From the NCBI RefSeq assembly GCF_018860525.1, contig NZ_JAHKPM010000042.1, positions 62,001 to 126,000 on the forward strand: a stretch of 64,000 nucleotides of DNA. The letters are read 5' to 3'. Below, in pieces: positions 57,015 to 64,000 of this stretch. This DNA comes from Vibrio hepatarius (GTDB lineage Bacteria > Pseudomonadota > Gammaproteobacteria > Enterobacterales > Vibrionaceae). Position 1 is the first letter of the stretch. Each line of letters opens with the position of its first letter. The notes below the pieces were generated by a model. The model saw nothing but the letters and a program-made list of their open reading frames with translations, was not told where the DNA came from and searched no databases. Position numbers and translations under genes: made by a program.

Positions 57015-57953
57015 ATGACTATGCTAAAAAAGTCGCTGGCGATGATTGCTCTAAGTGTCACCACAGTCAGTTCTTATGCTAATCAATGTTCTACAGTTCG
57101 ATTTGCTGATGTAGGCTGGACCGACATTACTGCAACGACAGCGGTTGCCAGTGAGTTACTCAAAGGGATGGGGTATAAAACTAGGACGGATTTACTTTCT
57201 GTGCCAGTGACATACTCCTCTCTAGCTAATGGTGATATTGATGTGTTTTTGGGTAACTGGATGCCCACTATGGAAGCAGATATTGCCAAATATCGCCAAG
57301 CAGGAACCGTCGAAACGGTAAGAGCCAACCTTGAAGGGGCAAAGTATACCTTGGCGGTTCCTAAATATGTTTATGAGGCTGGTATTACAAGCTTTTCTGA
57401 TCTGATGAAAAATGCTAGCAAGTTCAAAGGCCGAATTTATGGTATTGAACCGGGTAACGATGGCAACCGACTGATTCAGTCGATGATAGACAAGGATGCG
57501 TTCGGCCTTAAAGACTTTAACCTCGTCGAGTCGAGTGAAGCGGGTATGGTGTCACAGGTGGCTCGTGCGGTTCGACGAAATCAGTGGATCGTCTATTTAG
57601 GTTGGGCTCCTCACCCGATGAATCAAACCGTTGAGATGGAGTATCTTACAGGGGGGGATGATTTTTTTGGTCCTAATTACGGTGGGGCGAATATCTATAC
57701 TAACGTCAGATCTAACTACCTCGATGAATGCAAAAATGTTGGTCAGCTACTCAAAAATCTTGAGTTCAATCTCGAAATGGAAAGCGCGTTAATGGAAGAC
57801 ATACTCAATAAAAAAATGCAACCTTCTAAAGCAGCTCAGCAATGGCTTAAAAACAATCCTAACCAACTGAATCAGTGGCTAAATGGTGTACAAACTCTCT
57901 CAGGTGAAGATGCTATCAAGGCGGTGGCTGATTACATAAATACTAACGCATAA
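57015..57953 (+). CDS. choX: choline/betaine ABC transporter, substrate-binding protein
   Basis: A 312-residue periplasmic binding protein. The ATG at 57015 gives a signal peptide (MTMLKKSLAMIALSVTTVSSYA) and has AAGGAAACC upstream. VRFADVGWTDITATTAVASELLKGMGY, DIDVFLGNWMPTMEADI and WIVYLGWAPHPMNQ are typical of ProX/ChoX-type choline or betaine binders. A hairpin after the gene may favour higher expression of this subunit. Confidence 0.93.
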   Translation: MTMLKKSLAMIALSVTTVSSYANQCSTVRFADVGWTDITATTAVASELLKGMGYKTRTDLLSVPVTYSSLANGDIDVFLGNWMPTMEADIAKYRQAGTVETVRANLEGAKYTLAVPKYVYEAGITSFSDLMKNASKFKGRIYGIEPGNDGNRLIQSMIDKDAFGLKDFNLVESSEAGMVSQVARAVRRNQWIVYLGWAPHPMNQTVEMEYLTGGDDFFGPNYGGANIYTNVRSNYLDECKNVGQLLKNLEFNLEMESALMEDILNKKMQPSKAAQQWLKNNPNQLNQWLNGVQTLSGEDAIKAVADYINTNA

Positions 57954-57962
57954 GGTTATTTG

Positions 57963-57980
57963 GCGGGCTTGGTTGCCCGC
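57963..57980 (+). terminator. intra-operon hairpin
   Basis: GCGGGC / GCCCGC hairpin between choX and choW, without a T-tail. It may protect the choX message or reduce read-through to the membrane genes. Confidence 0.5.
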
Positions 57981-58001
57981 TCCACAAAATAAGGCTGTAT
58001 T

Positions 58002-58844
58002 GTGAATTTTATTACAAACAACAAAATCCCTTTTGGTCAATGGATGGAACAAGGCGTTGATTGGTTAACGATTAACGCTGCTGGATTCTTCGACGCCATT
58101 TCTATTTTTCTTGAAACTGTCATTTTATCTGTTGTCGACATATTTAAATGGATGCCGCCAGAAGTCCCCATCATAGCTACTGCTGCCATTGCTTGGTATT
58201 TGCATAGAAGTATTCCGCTGGTTTTATTTGTGGTTTCTGCCTTGTTAATGATTTTAAACCTTGGCTATTGGCAGGAAATGCTAGAGACCTTTGTATTAGT
58301 GTTTGCTGCGACGACGATGTCAGTGTTGATTGGTGTTCCAGTAGGAGTTATGGCGGCTCATAGGCCGTGGCTATACAGCTTACTAAGGCCAATCCTCGAT
58401 TTAATGCAGACTGTTCCGACATTTGTGTATTTGATTCCAACATTGGTTTTATTTGGTTTAGGTATTGTTCCTGGGCTGATATCAACGGTTATTTTCGCTA
58501 TTGCCGCGCCAATCCGTTTAACCTATTTGGGGATCACAAAAGTCCCAGAAGAACTCATAGAAGCAGGGCAAGCATTTGGCGCTAGTAAAAGAAAGTTGTT
58601 GTTTAAAGTTGAATTGCCAGCTGCCATGCCGAGTATTATGGCCGGTGTCACCCAATGTATCATGCTGTCACTATCTATGGTGGTTATCGCTGCATTAGTA
58701 GGGGCTGATGGACTCGGTAAACCTGTCGTACGAGCACTCAATACAGTCAACATTTCCCAAGGATTTGAAGCGGGGCTGGCGATTGTGCTAGTGGCAATAA
58801 TTCTCGATCGTTTGTGTAAATCACCTAATCAAAAGGAAGTGTAA
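58002..58844 (+). CDS. choW: choline/betaine ABC transporter permease
   Basis: A 280-residue ProW-type permease with about six membrane helices. The EAA loop is EELIEAGQAFGASKRKLLFKVELPAAMPSIMAGVTQC. GTG start at 58002. Works with choX and choV to import choline. Its end is 2 bp before choV. Confidence 0.92.
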   Translation: MNFITNNKIPFGQWMEQGVDWLTINAAGFFDAISIFLETVILSVVDIFKWMPPEVPIIATAAIAWYLHRSIPLVLFVVSALLMILNLGYWQEMLETFVLVFAATTMSVLIGVPVGVMAAHRPWLYSLLRPILDLMQTVPTFVYLIPTLVLFGLGIVPGLISTVIFAIAAPIRLTYLGITKVPEELIEAGQAFGASKRKLLFKVELPAAMPSIMAGVTQCIMLSLSMVVIAALVGADGLGKPVVRALNTVNISQGFEAGLAIVLVAIILDRLCKSPNQKEV

Positions 58845-58846
58845 TC

Positions 58847-60031
58847 ATGGATGCCATTTCGATTCAAAACCTTGATGTGGTGTTTGGTGAGCAATCACAG
58901 AAGGCATTATCATTGCTAGATGAAGGCAAAACACGCCAAGAGATCATTGAACAAACTGGGCAAGTGGTGGGGGTAGATAACGTCACCATGAGTGTTAAAG
59001 AAGGTGAAATCTGCGTGTTGATGGGGCTATCTGGCTCAGGTAAATCGAGTTTACTTCGCGCTGTCAATGGGTTAAACCCTATTACTCGCGGCTCTTTACA
59101 AGTTAAAGATGGCAATAGCCAAGTCGAGTTATCTTCATGTGATTCAAATACCTTGCGCGATCTTCGCACTCATAGAGTGTCGATGGTTTTTCAAAAATTT
59201 GCTTTAATGCCTTGGCTGACAGTACTGGATAATGTCGCTTTTGGGCTTGAGATGCTTGGCATGCCTAAAGCTCAAAGGCGTGATAAAGCGCGCGAGCAAT
59301 TAGCCATGGTCGAGCTTTCTGAATGGGCGAATAAGTATCCTCATGAGCTGTCTGGAGGTATGCAGCAAAGAGTCGGATTAGCAAGAGCTTTTGCGATGGA
59401 TACTGATATTTTATTAATGGACGAACCCTTTTCAGCTCTTGATCCATTAATTCGAGCTCAACTGCAAGATGAACTTATTTCCTTGCAGAAAAAACTCAAC
59501 AAAACCATTTTGTTTGTTAGCCACGATCTCGATGAAGCGCTCAAAATTGGTAACAATATTGCCATTATGGAGTCGGGTAAATTGATTCAGCATGGCAAGC
59601 CGGAAGAGATAGTCTTAGCGCCTGAAAATGATTATGTTAAAGATTTTGTGGCGCATACTAATCCACTTAACGTACTTAAAGGTCGCTCGTTAATGCAACC
59701 AGTGAGTGAATTAGAGCGAGAAGCGGCGAGAATGCAAATTTGCCCAATACAAAAGGTATGGGTAGAAGCACGTGATAGCCAGCTTTATCTAGATGATAAA
59801 ACGTCTCTCAGGTTAATAGATTGGCGAGATGAGAGAGTAAAATTAGACGATATTTCAAAACAAAGTGTAGTGATTGCCAGCCCAGATATTGGTATGCGAG
59901 AAGCGATTAAGTTAAAGCAGCTCAGTGGGCAACCAATTTTGTTGGTCGAAGGCGGGGAGTTAGTTGGCGTGCTTGATGACAACGATTTTTATTCTGGTTT
60001 ACTCGGCAAACATAGCTATAAAGCGGCATGA
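58847..60031 (+). CDS. choV: choline/betaine ABC transporter ATPase
   Basis: A 394-residue ProV-type ATPase. Walker A GLSGSGKSSLLR, Q-loop VFQKFALMPW, signature LSGGMQQRVGLARA and Walker B ILLMDEPFSALDP are complete. The C-terminal about 100 residues form a CBS-like regulatory tail (PILLVEGGELVGVLDDNDFYSGLL), which in related transporters senses osmotic state. Followed by a terminator. Confidence 0.94.
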   Translation: MDAISIQNLDVVFGEQSQKALSLLDEGKTRQEIIEQTGQVVGVDNVTMSVKEGEICVLMGLSGSGKSSLLRAVNGLNPITRGSLQVKDGNSQVELSSCDSNTLRDLRTHRVSMVFQKFALMPWLTVLDNVAFGLEMLGMPKAQRRDKAREQLAMVELSEWANKYPHELSGGMQQRVGLARAFAMDTDILLMDEPFSALDPLIRAQLQDELISLQKKLNKTILFVSHDLDEALKIGNNIAIMESGKLIQHGKPEEIVLAPENDYVKDFVAHTNPLNVLKGRSLMQPVSELEREAARMQICPIQKVWVEARDSQLYLDDKTSLRLIDWRDERVKLDDISKQSVVIASPDIGMREAIKLKQLSGQPILLVEGGELVGVLDDNDFYSGLLGKHSYKAA

Positions 60032-60035
60032 TGAT

Positions 60036-60068
60036 AGCGCCAGCGCTTCAAGCTTGGCGCTGGTTTTC
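60036..60068 (+). terminator. terminator of the bet/cho operon
   Basis: Stem AGCGCCA / TGGCGCT with internal bases, followed by GGTTTTCTT, immediately after the choV stop. Confidence 0.75.
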
Positions 60069-60091
60069 TTGCAAACCGCACGTTAATTTTC

Positions 60092-60718
60092 TCATCTGTT
60101 GCGATGTATAAAACTATTCGTTTTGATAAAGTGGTCGATTTGTTTTGGCACAACAGAGTTATATATCATGCTGGTGTGCGCGCTGCGCATTTCGATATGA
60201 TCAGTCATCCCTTCGATTTTGGTTTCTTCCACTGTGACAGTGCCATCCGAAAGAGTATTATCTCCCATCATTAATAAGCTTCGTGCACCTATTGCCAGTG
60301 TACCTGCAATACTACCAAGTTTTTGTGGATGCAGCCAGTTATCTTCATGCTGCTTAAGGCCAAATTCAGGTGCATTGCCCAGCACCGCCCCCATGCCTAA
60401 ATCTTGAATTCGATTGACAATCGAAGCGCCTTGCAGCGGTGACCCTACAGCAACAATGTGGGAAATACAGCTAGGGGTTGGCGTGCGTGAAGTAAGGTAA
60501 TGTTTGATAATAAGGCCGCCAAGGCTATGCCCGACCAATACATTGGTTTGGGAGGGCGACAAGGCATGGTCAATCACCTCGAACACCTTGTTTTCATCTA
60601 TCGCTAGACTGTTGTAGCTAACCGTTTTTGTATCATAACCGTATGAACGCAGCTTTTGACTAAGCGGCTTCATGACTAAGCCATGCATATAAAGTCCATG
60701 AAGAATAACAATGTTCAT
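60092..60718 (-). CDS. alpha/beta hydrolase (lipase-like)
   Basis: A 208-residue hydrolase: IVILHGLYMHGLVMKPLSQKLRSYGYDTKTVSYNS, nucleophile elbow VGHSLGGLIIKHYL, oxyanion region AVGSPLQGASIVNRI, DGTVTVEETKIEG (acid) and SAHTSMIYN (His). No signal peptide. Common as an uncharacterised esterase in vibrios and other gamma-proteobacteria. Confidence 0.85.
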   Translation of the reverse strand: MNIVILHGLYMHGLVMKPLSQKLRSYGYDTKTVSYNSLAIDENKVFEVIDHALSPSQTNVLVGHSLGGLIIKHYLTSRTPTPSCISHIVAVGSPLQGASIVNRIQDLGMGAVLGNAPEFGLKQHEDNWLHPQKLGSIAGTLAIGARSLLMMGDNTLSDGTVTVEETKIEGMTDHIEMRSAHTSMIYNSVVPKQIDHFIKTNSFIHRNR

Positions 60719-60988
60719 TGGTGCCCTTATTTATAAAAGCCTAGGTCCATTGTGCCAATTCTGACCCAGTTGATCCAGCATGGATATCACAGCGGTTTCA
60801 TTGCTTGTCTAGATACTATTTGGATCAATGTGTTTTTGTATAATTTTGAGTTAGGTTTTTATTGAATTGGAAGCGATTGTATCGAAAAAATGTTCAGCTC
60901 GATTTTCTAGGCTGATAATGGATGTCACTGTGAACTAGAGTCTAGAAATTTACGTAGAAAAAGGACAACGTAATAAAGGTATCTAAAA

Positions 60989-61159
60989 ATGTTCTCATTT
61001 TTCAAACGTAATCCAGTTATAAAGCTTACAAAACGCCACTCAATGTTGTTAGAACAAGCAATGCATGCTCAACGCAGAGGTGATATTCGGACTTACTCGC
61101 AGCTTACAGCAGAGGCTGAAGAGTTGTATATAAAGATAAAGAGCTTAGCGTCTACATAA
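60989..61159 (+). CDS. Lacal_2735-type small protein, 56 aa
   Basis: A 56-codon frame with AAAGG 9 bases upstream of the ATG. The product FKRNPVIKLTKRHSMLLEQAMHAQRRGDIRTYSQLTAEAEELYIKI has the pattern of the Lacal_2735 family (two short helices with QR.GDI..Y..LT.EAEE). The function of the family is unknown. It is too short for ordinary ORF filters. Confidence 0.75.
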   Translation: MFSFFKRNPVIKLTKRHSMLLEQAMHAQRRGDIRTYSQLTAEAEELYIKIKSLAST

Positions 61160-61373
61160 ATCCCATTACGTTGAGGTTGTAGCAGTTCTGCTAGGTAATG
61201 ATATGAGTTAAATCGTGAACTAAAGCATTACAGCAATATTGCATGCATCTAGCGGTGTAGATTACTTCAAAAATAGAGTGCAAAGCCTCGGTACTAAATA
61301 ATGGTAAGAAAGCCATGGTGTAAAACGCGTGCCATGGCTAATTGATTTAATGTATTACCTGATGGACATTAAT

Positions 61374-62876
61374 TTACTGGTCTCCAAACACCCCAAATAT
61401 TGTTGTTGTAGGTCTCTTCTGGGTCTTCTCCTCCTTGAACCCACCATTGCGCTTGCCATTTGCGTAAGTGACAATTTCTCCACCAATGTATGTTTTTGAA
61501 CGGTTCCAACTGTCACCTGAACTTATTGCCAGCGGTGGAGTAGTATCAACAACATTTGCAATAACTTCGAAGGTAAAGGTTTCAACTTGGCTGCTGTTTG
61601 TGTCTCTAGCAGAGAAAGTTAAAGTTTCATTTTGAGTAATAGAGTTGGTGTTGACGATGATAGAAGAAGATCCATTGTTTTCTATCTGGGTAGGAGAGCC
61701 CTGGATTTGAGTGAGCGTTGCATTGTCGTCCATGATTATTACGACTTTATCGCCAGCCTTGATGACGTTGTCACTTTTCGATAGTTCATAAAGTTGGCCT
61801 GATACCTTATGGGTACTGTTGTTGTCACTTCGAGAAACACTTATTAGCCCTGAAGTTTGACTGTCTTTGGCGTTAAAGAAATTTCGGGCTGAATCATTTT
61901 GAAAGAACATGTAATGCTGCATCTCCTCATGCCAATCACCAATAAAAACAGAGCCATTATGATAGGTATCGTGCCAACCGTTGACTTCAGCAGCAAGAAG
62001 GCGCTCCCAAGCGTTTATATTAGCTGAGTTCACACTAATATCGAAACTGCGTGTCACCTCACCACTTCTATCAATGATGTCATATTTTACAGTGTCTCCA
62101 ATTTCTGGGGCTTGGAAACCATCGGGTATAAAAGAAGCAATGCGGCTTAAATCTTTCTGTGGGACATGCTCATTAGGCGGTGTATCTGTATTAGCATTTT
62201 TAATTGTAATGTCCGAGCAGTTATAGAATCCTTCACCGCCGTCATCAACACGTTGCCAGCGTACAAAGAGTATGGCATCACCGGAACGATCCGATGGAAT
62301 AGTGACATTGATGCGATATTTTTTCTCGTCGTCAGCGGTTATATTTCCCTCTGTTTGTATTAACTCTAGATCCTCCCACGCAAGGCGCTTAGAAAGATCT
62401 GCGTTTGACTTGGTCAGGTATAACTCCCAGAAGGAAGGATTGTGAGATACTGTTGCGTGAAATACGTACTCGAATGTACCAGTATTTATTTCAGTCCGTG
62501 TCCAAGCAGGGTGTGGGGTTCCAACGCCACTTTTTTGTTGGTCATTAGCGTAGCACAAGGTGCCATTTGGAATTGCTTCTCTTACCGCAGCATCGTTTCT
62601 ATAATCTCTAACGTTTTTTGAGTATTCATTTTGTTGAACGAACTGATACTGGCTAGAACGACCTTCGCTAGTCATCACTTCCATGGCGTTTGCGCAAGCT
62701 GCATTGGGTGGGCTCCCCGACCATAATCCTCCTTGTTCATGACAGATGGCTTGCCGAGCTTTGGGGAACTCGGACCAACCATGAGCAAAGACATGAATTG
62801 GTAAAAAAGATAATAGTGATGCGCCTATTGTAAGTCTTGAAATATGTTTGCTTGGTGCCATTTCCTTATATCCCAT
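61374..62876 (-). CDS. AA10 lytic polysaccharide monooxygenase with frameshifted chitin-binding module
   Basis: A secreted copper enzyme that oxidises chitin or cellulose. The signal peptide ends IHVFA, exposing the catalytic His32 of the copper brace (HGWSEFPKARQAICHEQGG); the second-His region is FHATVSHNPSFWELYLTK, as in GbpA-like proteins. A beta-rich middle and a Gly/Asn-rich linker follow. The C-terminus as read ends in a shifted frame. Inserting one base at a short A run (minus strand; 61459-61461) restores a CBM5/12 end with WQAQWWVQGG and NIWGVWRPV, stopping at 61369. The catalytic domain is intact. ATG at 62861 is an alternative start. Confidence 0.88.
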   Translation of the reverse strand: MGYKEMAPSKHISRLTIGASLLSFLPIHVFAHGWSEFPKARQAICHEQGGLWSGSPPNAACANAMEVMTSEGRSSQYQFVQQNEYSKNVRDYRNDAAVREAIPNGTLCYANDQQKSGVGTPHPAWTRTEINTGTFEYVFHATVSHNPSFWELYLTKSNADLSKRLAWEDLELIQTEGNITADDEKKYRINVTIPSDRSGDAILFVRWQRVDDGGEGFYNCSDITIKNANTDTPPNEHVPQKDLSRIASFIPDGFQAPEIGDTVKYDIIDRSGEVTRSFDISVNSANINAWERLLAAEVNGWHDTYHNGSVFIGDWHEEMQHYMFFQNDSARNFFNAKDSQTSGLISVSRSDNNSTHKVSGQLYELSKSDNVIKAGDKVVIIMDDNATLTQIQGSPTQIENNGSSSIIVNTNSITQNETLTFSARDTNSSQVETFTFEVIANVVDTTPPLAISSGDSWNRSKTYIGGEIVTYANGKRNGGFKEEKTQKRPTTTIFGVFGDQ

Positions 62877-63293
62877 TCTAATTTAAAAGTGATTATTTGG
62901 TTGTGTTTAACCTTTTAAATAGAGTGGCATTGCTATATTCACTTCTATCAAAAGGGAGGGGTAGCTAAGGTAATTGAAGCATTTTATTTGAAAAGCCACT
63001 TAATTAAATAAGTGAATTAATGTCGCAATTAATGAAATAATTACAAACTTGACGTGATTATTTCTTCGCTAGTTAAGTCTTTGTATATAAAGGTTTTTTA
63101 TTTTAATCTCTACTGTTTTTTAATAATAAAATTCAAATCATGATGTAAAATAAAACTATTAGATTTGGTTAATTCTAAATTAAGTAAATATTAATTTACG
63201 AAGTTATTTAAATGAAATACTTTAAATAAAGAGTGACTTCATTTAAATATCACTCTTTCTATATGCATATCAAAATAATAAAAAGGAGTACCT
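62877..63293. other. promoter region between divergent LPMO and protease genes
   Basis: About 415 bp of very AT-rich sequence between the two divergent secreted-protein genes. No coding frame, riboswitch or strong dyad is visible. Both promoters should lie here. Confidence 0.45.
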
Positions 63294-64000
63294 ATGAAAA
63301 CAAAACATATACTGTCTTCCCTTATTCCAGTCGTTACCGTTGCTGCGTTATACTCTTCTCAGGTTTACGCTGTTTATAATGGGATAGAAGTGAACCCTCA
63401 AGATGAATCTTATATGGTGTACTTAGCCACTGCCTCTGGTGGAACTACGTGTAGTGGGGCGCTTATTGCTCCAAATACTGTTTTAACCGCAGCATATTGC
63501 GCTGTCGATAATATGGATGCTCATTTTTTATACTCTGTGGATAATGATGGAACGAAAAATGGTGAAAGCAAAAAGGTAGTTAAACATTACTTTGCTAATG
63601 ACTTATACACTTTTGACGAGCCAGGCCAGTACTACGATATCGCAATTTTGGAACTTGAAGGTACTCCTAATAATGTTGAGTTTCTTCCAGTTGCAGCAGG
63701 CGAAATTCCACTGGATGCTAAAGTCTACCCACTGGGTTATTCTTCTGGTCAATTAAAAAAAATGCCCATCCCTGCGAAAGTAGCCGCCAAAGAAAACTCT
63801 AAGGCTTATTATATAGAGGCTTTTTTCTCTGAATGCCCTAACTCGCCACATTATTCAAATGTTTACTACAACCAACCAAGTACAAATGGCGATCAGGCTA
63901 GGTGTAACTATTTGGAGTGGGCTTTTGAAAACCGAAGAGAACCGATAAGCCAAACACAATACACTATCAGTGTTGAGAATCCATCTCTTCCCTCCTCACA
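63294..64000 (+). CDS. trypsin-like (S1) serine protease homologue with Tyr at the catalytic His position (3' partial)
   Basis: The ATG at 63294 has AAAGGAGTACCT upstream. Residues 1-26 form a signal peptide (ending QVYA). MVYLATASGGTTCSGALIAPNTVLTAAYCAVD corresponds to the S1 N-terminal segment, in which the motif is normally TAAHC: here the codon is TAT, giving Tyr. The catalytic Asp is present in YDIAILELEG. No GDSGGP motif is seen in the 235 residues available; the gene runs past the window. It may be a pseudoprotease or one of the VesABC-like secreted proteins with a substitution. Confidence 0.75.
   Translation, partial: MKTKHILSSLIPVVTVAALYSSQVYAVYNGIEVNPQDESYMVYLATASGGTTCSGALIAPNTVLTAAYCAVDNMDAHFLYSVDNDGTKNGESKKVVKHYFANDLYTFDEPGQYYDIAILELEGTPNNVEFLPVAAGEIPLDAKVYPLGYSSGQLKKMPIPAKVAAKENSKAYYIEAFFSECPNSPHYSNVYYNQPSTNGDQARCNYLEWAFENRREPISQTQYTISVENPSLPSS

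Overview
The window looks like chromosomal DNA of a marine Vibrio or close Vibrionaceae relative. Pointers are a ToxR/VtrA-type membrane regulator with an overlapping ToxS/VtrC-type partner, a DUF3404-type sensor kinase with an OmpR-type regulator and a DUF2861 protein, a betIBA-choXWV osmoprotection operon, a class-I cyclic-di-GMP riboswitch, chitin- and glucan-active secreted enzymes and a moderately AT-rich base composition. The mix of many LysR regulators, catabolic islands, orphan genes and gene remnants is typical of the second chromosome or an accessory region (inference). I see no rRNA, tRNA, CRISPR array, insertion sequence or prophage.

Layout. 1-5.6 kb: the 3' part of an RND efflux pump gene, the VtrA/VtrC-like overlapping pair, and two coupled thiol peroxidase genes (one cytoplasmic, one exported) that both lack the resolving cysteine. 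5.6-9.7 kb: a 53-codon membrane ORF, a candidate minus-strand small RNA divergent from an SgrR-type DNA-binding protein, small hypothetical genes, a 5'-truncated YceI remnant, and a LysR gene divergent from an acetyltransferase. 9.7-17.2 kb: a DsdC-like LysR divergent from a GH4 6-phospho-glycosidase, a double SnoaL-like exported protein with its own LysR, three tiny basic ORFs in tandem, a cold-shock protein, a frameshifted HAD phosphatase and a DUF985 cupin. 17.4-23.9 kb: exported GH5 glycanase, the two-component operon, a family-3 solute-binding protein and a membrane-anchored EEP hydrolase. 23.9-31.8 kb: fagA-fumC behind a near-consensus Fur box, a second EEP hydrolase, eutB-eutC-eat for ethanolamine, and an unknown gene. 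32.2-36 kb: an XRE regulator, a VUT/YhhQ-type transporter and QueF in one operon, then a cyclic-di-GMP riboswitch ahead of a 98-aa orphan, then a GvpU-like orphan. 36-46.2 kb: trhO, yghU, a HAD phosphatase, katG, a solute-binding protein, yqfB-rhlE and an exported amidohydrolase. 46.4-49.0 kb: what looks like a decayed non-ribosomal peptide cluster (PhzF-like protein lacking the usual catalytic Glu, a chimeric ORF joining an NRPS condensation fragment to an aminotransferase C-terminus, and an EntD-type phosphopantetheinyl transferase). 49.1-52.9 kb: acetyltransferases, a frameshifted RidA gene, an alpha/beta hydrolase and an exported endonuclease I. 53.1-60.1 kb: betI-betB-betA-choX-choW-choV behind a perfect BetI-like palindrome. 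60.1-64 kb: another alpha/beta hydrolase, a 56-aa Lacal_2735-type protein, an AA10 LPMO whose C-terminal chitin-binding module is frameshifted, and a truncated-by-window trypsin-like protein whose catalytic His is Tyr.

How the parts work together. Three clear metabolic units are present: choline import and oxidation to glycine betaine (bet/cho), ethanolamine import and cleavage (eat/eutBC, without the EutA reactivase), and 7-deazaguanine import/reduction (VUT/QueF). Oxidative and iron stress are served by two Tpx proteins, KatG and a Fur-controlled iron-free fumarase. Polysaccharide use is served by GH4, GH5 and the LPMO. Three genes (HAD at 15.8 kb, RidA at 49.6 kb, LPMO at 61.4 kb) each look one base short in or next to a homopolymer, so either sequencing error or real decay should be considered before interpreting them.
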